This document shows, one piece after another, positions 28,629 to 32,772 of a stretch of 32,772 bases of DNA. The DNA comes from Pseudomonadota bacterium. GTDB lineage: Bacteria; Oederibacteriota; Muellerivitia; Muellerivitales; Muellerivitaceae. Location: assembly GCA_021324075.1 (NCBI GenBank), contig JAJPJW010000189.1:1-32772 (forward strand), read 5' to 3'. The notes beneath the pieces were generated by a model that had not been told where the DNA came from, searched no databases, and saw only the letters and a program-made list of their open reading frames with translations. Every line of letters starts with the position of its first letter. Position 1 is the stretch's first letter. Both the position numbers and the translations under genes were made by a program.

Positions 28629-29483
28629 TCAGGCCTTGTCCAGCACCATCACCAGGAAGAGGATCGGCAGGTAGGTGATGGAAAACCAAAATAGCCCCCG
28701 GGCGTTGTAAAGGCTCCGGTTCAGGGCCATGCGGCAGCTGTAAAACAAGAAGGCAGAACTTAACACAAGGGCCGCCCAAAAATATACGTGCCCCGTCATA
28801 TGGAAATAGGCGGGCAGCAGGGAGGTGGGCAGGAGGGCCACCGCGTAGGCCACGGCCATGAGGCCCGTGGAGCCGCCCTTGGGGTCGACCACCGCCAGCA
28901 TGGGGAACCCCGCCCGGGCGTAATCGTCCCGGTACATCCAGCCGATGGCGAGGAAATGGGGCATTTGCCAGAAGAAGAGGATGGCGAAGAGGGTCCAGCC
29001 CGCGGGCCCGATGGCGTCTTTGGCCGCCGCCCAGCCCATGAGGGGTGGGATGGCGCCCGGGATGGCGCCTACCACCGTGCACAGGGAGCTGATTCTTTTC
29101 AGGGGGGTGTACATCACGATGTAGCTTACCAGGGCCGCCACCCCCAGGAAGGCCGCCAGGTCGTTGACGAAAAAGAAAAGGATGGCGGTCCCCAAGACCG
29201 AAAGGCCGGCGCCGAACCAAAGGGCCCGGTCCTTTTTCAGCCTTCCGGAGGGCAGGGGCCGCTTGCGGGTGCGGGCCATGCGGCCGTCCGCCTCCGCCTC
29301 CAGCCACTGGTTGAGGGTGCCGCAGCCCGCCGCCACGGCCGTGATCCCCAAAAGCACCCAAGCCATCAGCCCCCAGTTGAAGGGGCGGCCGCTGCCCATG
29401 CAAAAACCGATGACGGCCGTGAAAATGGCCTCGGAGTTGAGGCGCGGCTTGGTGAGGGAGATGTAATCCCTTAGGTTCTTCAA
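28629..29483 (-). CDS. ctaB: Protoheme IX farnesyltransferase (heme O synthase)
   Basis: The protein has 284 residues from a TTG at 29483, with AAGGGG eight bases upstream; the TTG overlaps the heme A synthase stop (TTGA). It is a UbiA-superfamily enzyme with about eight to nine helices. The first prenyl-binding motif is N58-x3-E62-x3-D66 in NQWLEAEADGRMARTRKRPLPSG. The second region is FWQMPHFLAIGWMYRDDYARAGFPML. It attaches a farnesyl group to heme B to make heme O, the precursor of heme A, in the inner membrane. The gene pairs with ctaA upstream, which implies an aa3-type (heme A) oxidase in this organism. Confidence 0.95.
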   Translation of the reverse strand: MKNLRDYISLTKPRLNSEAIFTAVIGFCMGSGRPFNWGLMAWVLLGITAVAAGCGTLNQWLEAEADGRMARTRKRPLPSGRLKKDRALWFGAGLSVLGTAILFFFVNDLAAFLGVAALVSYIVMYTPLKRISSLCTVVGAIPGAIPPLMGWAAAKDAIGPAGWTLFAILFFWQMPHFLAIGWMYRDDYARAGFPMLAVVDPKGGSTGLMAVAYAVALLPTSLLPAYFHMTGHVYFWAALVLSSAFLFYSCRMALNRSLYNARGLFWFSITYLPILFLVMVLDKA

Positions 29484-30415
29484 GAAACCGGCCCCTTTTT
29501 GAACAAGTGGTGGCTGTTGAGGGTGAGGACCATCAGGGAGGCCAGGGTGGCCGCGCCCACGATGACGTGCAGGGAGGTCGGCACCACGTCCTTGGAAGTG
29601 GCGATGACGATGAGCCCCAGGAAGCACTGGAGCCAGACCAAGAGCCCCGCCGCCGCCGCGGGCAGGCGCAGGGCGTCGACTTCCGGGTAATGGAGGCAGA
29701 CCCGGTAGGCCGTGTGGGTGATGAGGTAAAGCACGATGAAGGCGCCGATGCGGGTATGGCTGAATTGCAGGGCGATGGAGGCGGACCATTCGGGAGGAAG
29801 CAACTGCCCGAAGGAAAGGGGCCAGTCCGGAATGGCGAGGCCCGAGCCGCTGTGGCGCGTTACCGCGCCCACGAGGATCTGGAGGTAGGTGACGGCCGTC
29901 GTCAGGGTCGCCCAAAACCGGAGGGACGAGGGCCTATCGGCCAGCGAGTTAGGCCCGGCTTCGATCCAGCCTTGGGACGTCACCAGGGTGAGGCTGACAA
30001 TAAGGCAAAAGAAAATCTGGGCCAGGCCCGCATGCGCCACTGAAATTTGTGTGGGCAGGTGCAAAAGCACCGTGGCCCCGCCCAAAACCGCCTGGAGGAC
30101 GATGGCCCCCATCGCCACCCAGGCCAGCTTCTTCACCCAGGCGCGTTGCTCCATAACTTGGGTGGTAATGGCCAGGCCCAGCATGAGGATGGCCACCGTG
30201 CCCGCCACCATGCGGTGGCCGTGCTCGAAGAGGACGCCACCCTTCATTTCAGGGAAGAACTTGCCGAAGGAAAGGGGCCAATCCGGGACCGCCAGGCTGG
30301 AACCCGTGCTGGTCACCAAGGCGCCGGCCAGGAGCAGCAGGAAGGTGCATCCCGCCGTCACCAGGGCGTAGCGGTGGAGCGCGGGGTGGTAGGGGGCGGT
30401 TTCTCGGGGGCTCAT
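29480..30415 (-). CDS. ctaA: Heme A synthase (COX15/CtaA family)
   Basis: The protein has 311 residues, eight transmembrane helices in two related halves. Each half has the loop motif with PDWPLSFG (LAVPDWPLSFGKFFP and LAIPDWPLSFGQLLP). Four conserved His ligands appear in FEHGHRMVAG, SVAHAGLAQ, QFSHTRIGAF and PTSLHVIVGA. It oxidises the C8 methyl of heme O to a formyl, giving heme A, in the inner membrane. It is the first gene of the assembly operon, separated from the lipoprotein upstream by a terminator, so a promoter probably lies between 30416 and 30437 or read-through occurs. Confidence 0.95.
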   Translation of the reverse strand: MSPRETAPYHPALHRYALVTAGCTFLLLLAGALVTSTGSSLAVPDWPLSFGKFFPEMKGGVLFEHGHRMVAGTVAILMLGLAITTQVMEQRAWVKKLAWVAMGAIVLQAVLGGATVLLHLPTQISVAHAGLAQIFFCLIVSLTLVTSQGWIEAGPNSLADRPSSLRFWATLTTAVTYLQILVGAVTRHSGSGLAIPDWPLSFGQLLPPEWSASIALQFSHTRIGAFIVLYLITHTAYRVCLHYPEVDALRLPAAAAGLLVWLQCFLGLIVIATSKDVVPTSLHVIVGAATLASLMVLTLNSHHLFKKGPVS

Positions 30416-30437
30416 GGAAATCCTTTAAAAAAACAAA

Positions 30438-30459
30438 GCCCCGGGAATGATCCCGGGGC
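30438..30459 (-). terminator. Rho-independent terminator after the lipoprotein gene
   Basis: GCCCCGGGA (30438-30446) pairs perfectly with TCCCGGGGC (30451-30459) around a 4-base loop. On the minus strand it is followed by TTTGTTTTTTT. It lies 28 bases past the lipoprotein stop and 22 bases before the ctaA start. Confidence 0.88.
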
Positions 30460-30487
30460 CGGTCATCGTCGGATAAAAAGGTGCGGC

Positions 30488-31267
30488 TTACTGGGCGGCG
30501 AAGGTGAAGTTCACCGCCTGGCTGGCACCGTCCGCCAGGGTCACGGTCTGGGGCTGGGATTCACCGTACTTCTCATGCACGGCCACCAGCGTATAGGTGC
30601 CCTTCGGCAGCTGGGAGATCTTGTAGGCGCCGTCCGCCCCCGTCACCGAGAAGAAGGGGTTGGTGACCACGCCGGCGCAGCAATGCATCCAGCTGTGGAC
30701 GTCGCACTTGAATTTCACCAACACCTCGGGCTTGGAGAACTTTTTCTCCGTGGCCATGTTCTGGCTGGGCTGGCCCACGTTGAAGGCGTCGTTGGTGACG
30801 GCCATGCAATGGATGTTGTGCAAGGTGGGGTCGCCGTTGACGATCTCCAGGGGCTGGCCCACCTGGATGCCGAAGACGTGCGGGCTGTACATGCAGCCTT
30901 TTTGCAGCAGGGTCACCGGAGTGGCGGGAGCGGCGGTACTGCCGGCCCCGTCCTTCACGTAGACGAACACGTTGGCCAGGTTGCCCTTGGCGTCGGCCGT
31001 CACCAGCTCATCCTTCGGCGAAGTGGCGTGCTGGGACTTGCAGACCGGGTCCGCGTCCATGGCGATGACGGGGGCCGCCGGGGCCTTGCCGCTCAGGGTC
31101 ACCGTCCCGGTGATGGAGGCCGTACCCAAGGCCGTCGTGGCGGCCACGGTGTTGTTCCCGCCGCCCCCGCCCTGGCCGAAGCCCTCGTCCTCGTCCTTGC
31201 TGCCGCAGCCGGTGAAGGCCATCAGGCTGGCCGCCAGCAGGAATGCCGTTAATTTTCTCGAGTCCAT
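30488..31267 (-). CDS. Cupredoxin-like lipoprotein with carboxypeptidase-regulatory-type domain
   Basis: The protein has 259 residues from the ATG at 31267 (GGAGGAG five bases upstream). A lipoprotein signal ends FTGC with the lipid Cys at 21. A Gly/Asn linker follows, then a cupredoxin-like domain: QKGCMYSPHVFGIQVGQPLEIVN, LHNIHCMAV and FKCDVHSWMHCCAG, where His, Cys and Met could bind copper or cross-link. The C-terminus has FSVTGADGAYKISQLPKGTYTL, a carboxypeptidase-regulatory-like beta-sandwich. Similar proteins appear beside cytochrome c genes and may act as periplasmic electron carriers or copper stores (inference). It is read after the cytochrome c gene, with a terminator behind it. 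Confidence 0.82.
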   Translation of the reverse strand: MDSRKLTAFLLAASLMAFTGCGSKDEDEGFGQGGGGGNNTVAATTALGTASITGTVTLSGKAPAAPVIAMDADPVCKSQHATSPKDELVTADAKGNLANVFVYVKDGAGSTAAPATPVTLLQKGCMYSPHVFGIQVGQPLEIVNGDPTLHNIHCMAVTNDAFNVGQPSQNMATEKKFSKPEVLVKFKCDVHSWMHCCAGVVTNPFFSVTGADGAYKISQLPKGTYTLVAVHEKYGESQPQTVTLADGASQAVNFTFAAQ

Positions 31268-31342
31268 CGTGTCTCCTCCGTGGTTCAAATTTGGTCTTGG
31301 TGAAGAAAACCAATTTATCCGGATACCGGGGCCGAAAGCAAG

Positions 31343-32772
31343 TTAGGGGGTTGTATCGACGCTTTCGGTATTGCTGCCCCCGCCGCCAAGCATGAACAGG
31401 TAGTCCCGCAGGGCTTCCCGTTGTTTCGCCCCGTCCCCGCCGAAGGCCTTGGAAGGCGCGGGGGCGTCCGGGGGCCAGAAGCCGGGCATGCGGGTGTACT
31501 GGTCGCTCATGCCCTGGGGGTTCTTAAGCCATTGGATCACCCAATCGGGCTTCAGGCGCTGGTGGACCTTCAAGAGGTCCGGCGCGGCGCTGTTGAGGTC
31601 CTTGGGCATCTCGCTGCCCAGCACGTGGCAATGCTGGCACTGCAGTTGGGCGAAAAGCTGCTTGGCCTCGGAATAATCCTTGCCCGTCAGCCTGTCGGCC
31701 TTGTAGGTGGCGAAGGGGAAAAGCTGGTCGTCCTTCAGGTTGAAGTAAGTGATGACCTTGCTCACCTTCTCGTCGGTCCAGTGGAAGCTGGGCATGCGGA
31801 TGTGCAGCCAGGGCCGGATGGGATGGACGTTGAAGAAGAAGTCGTGCATCCACCCGATCTGCACCTTGGAGCCTTCGGCGTGCAGGTTCGGCGGGGCCAG
31901 CGAAAGGTCGATGCCGTCCTTGTTGTACATCTCGCGGATCCAGCCGCCCTGGTCCTCGATCAAGTGGCAGCCGCGGCAGTTGAAATCGTTGATGACCCGG
32001 CGCCCTTTTTCGAGGAGCGGGCCGTTGCCGTGGATGCCGGCGGTCATCTCATCCGGGATGTAAGCCTGGCTCAACCCCAGGACCGCGGTCATGATGGATT
32101 CCCGGTCCGCGTCCGAAAGGTAGAAGTTCGGCATCTTGAGCTTGTCCGCGAAAGCCACCACCTTGTCCTTGTCGAACTGGCGGGGGTTGGAGAGCTTGGC
32201 GGCCAGGAAGCCGTCGTGGGTCCGGGGGATCAGCTCGGGGTTGGAAAAGCCGAAGTCAATCTGGCCGAGGGGCTTTACCGCCCACTTGGAAAGTTCGGTA
32301 CCGATGCCCTGGGCCGTCTCGAAGCCCTTGATCATATGGCAGCCGAAGCATCCGTACTTGTTCAGGGTGCGTTCGCCCAGGTACATCTGGCGGTCGGTCT
32401 CGCTCATTTGCATCAGCTTGGCGTTGGCTCCGCCCTCGCCAAGTTGGATCTTGAGGTAATCCGTGATCAGCTGGTCCCGTACCGCCGGGTCAAACTGGGG
32501 CGCTTCGGCGGCCTCGAAATCCTTGTTGCGCTTGGACATCAGGTAGGCGGTGATGTCGGCCGCTTCCTTGTCCGAAAGGCGCAGGGAAGGCATTCGGGTG
32601 TCGGGGTTGAAATGCTGGGGGTTCTTCACCCAGCTGTAGATGAAGTTGGCGGTCAGTTTGCTTCCGACCGAGGAAAGGTCCGGCGCGAAATCCGCGTGGT
32701 GGCTGGTCACGTCGTCGATGCCGTGGCAGGCCATGCAGCCGACTTCCTTGAACAGCTTCTTGCCGGCGGAAA
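31343..32772 (-). CDS. Multi-module c-type cytochrome (5' end cut by window edge)
   Basis: The frame runs off the right edge; 475 residues are visible. Four CxxCH heme sites are seen: CMACH near 32737-32723, then CFGCH, CRGCH and CQHCH further along. Each is followed by a candidate distal Met in an MP motif (TRMPSL, KMPNFYL, RMPSFHW, TRMPGFW). The visible part therefore reads as four class I mono-heme cytochrome c modules in tandem. The N-terminal export signal must lie outside the window. It probably carries electrons in the periplasm toward a terminal oxidase. It precedes the cupredoxin-like lipoprotein by 75 bases. Confidence 0.9.
   Translation of the reverse strand, partial: SAGKKLFKEVGCMACHGIDDVTSHHADFAPDLSSVGSKLTANFIYSWVKNPQHFNPDTRMPSLRLSDKEAADITAYLMSKRNKDFEAAEAPQFDPAVRDQLITDYLKIQLGEGGANAKLMQMSETDRQMYLGERTLNKYGCFGCHMIKGFETAQGIGTELSKWAVKPLGQIDFGFSNPELIPRTHDGFLAAKLSNPRQFDKDKVVAFADKLKMPNFYLSDADRESIMTAVLGLSQAYIPDEMTAGIHGNGPLLEKGRRVINDFNCRGCHLIEDQGGWIREMYNKDGIDLSLAPPNLHAEGSKVQIGWMHDFFFNVHPIRPWLHIRMPSFHWTDEKVSKVITYFNLKDDQLFPFATYKADRLTGKDYSEAKQLFAQLQCQHCHVLGSEMPKDLNSAAPDLLKVHQRLKPDWVIQWLKNPQGMSDQYTRMPGFWPPDAPAPSKAFGGDGAKQREALRDYLFMLGGGGSNTESVDTTP

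Noticed and set aside
28629-29915. Extended upstream start for heme O synthase
   Set aside because: The extra N-terminal part lies out of frame inside ctaA and is Pro/Arg-rich. The TTG at 29483 with its ribosome-binding site gives the normal family length.
1-32772. tRNA, rRNA, transposase or phage genes
   Set aside because: None could be recognised on either strand. Every gap was read; gaps contain only hairpins, repeats or short leader sequence.

Overview
The window is a GC-rich, densely packed bacterial chromosome segment. It carries about 40 protein genes, no rRNA or tRNA that I can see, and no transposase, integrase or CRISPR array. All genes but one (sfsA) lie on the minus strand. The cell is Gram-negative: there is a complete tripartite CusCBA-type efflux system with a TolC-family outer-membrane component, a predicted beta-barrel protein ending in Phe, a type IV pilin and an aerobic respiratory-oxidase assembly cluster. 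A secreted protein has a Thr-Pro linker and a FlgD-like C-terminal tail, and the intergenic repeats resemble those of environmental genomes, so an uncultured phylum is plausible. I cannot name the lineage from sequence alone. No stretch longer than 300 bases lacks a gene; the longest gap (14005-14222) is filled by an inverted-repeat element.

Layout from left to right. 1-5378: a histone-deacetylase-family enzyme (cut by the left edge), a PilZ protein, a ferredoxin, a beta-barrel protein, sfsA (plus strand), an orphan zinc-finger protein, a type IV pilin, a membrane-anchored protein of unknown function and a small secreted heavy-metal-binding protein. 5504-11820: copper/silver efflux genes cusC-cusB-cusA joined by 4-base ATGA overlaps, flanked by three small Cys/Met/His-rich exported proteins. 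11954-15485: two distantly paralogous membrane proteins, a membrane zinc-ribbon protein, a VOC-family protein and DNA polymerase IV. 15553-19000: a large secreted IgGFc-binding-like protein, a family 2 glycosyltransferase and a PilZ-like protein.

19142-24777 is the most unusual region. It is one apparent operon read PEBP - TPM - nucleotidyltransferase - TPM - Gly-rich miniprotein - nucleotidyltransferase - PEBP - LemA - membrane-anchored protein. It looks like a duplicated TPM/nucleotidyltransferase module bracketed by two PEBP (Raf-kinase-inhibitor-like) proteins and joined to LemA. Both nucleotidyltransferases carry D-x-N where D-x-D/E is expected.

24850-32772: a CoA-binding protein and an OsmC protein, then a translationally coupled cytochrome-oxidase assembly operon (heme A synthase, heme O synthase, ABC ATPase, ABC permease, SCO, DUF420). 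Upstream of that, at the right edge, are a cupredoxin-like lipoprotein and a multi-module cytochrome c cut by the edge. The oxidase subunits themselves are not in the window and may lie beyond the right edge.

A recurring theme is that gene 3' ends carry non-coding repeats. Four elements (1117-1200, 1427-1526, 12584-12615, 18397-18494), and a weaker fifth at 13305-13336, are arrays of AGT/ACT triplets phased every 7 bases. Each starts at or within a few bases of a minus-strand stop codon. Two further inverted-repeat elements (3356-3496, 14093-14219) also sit just after stop codons.
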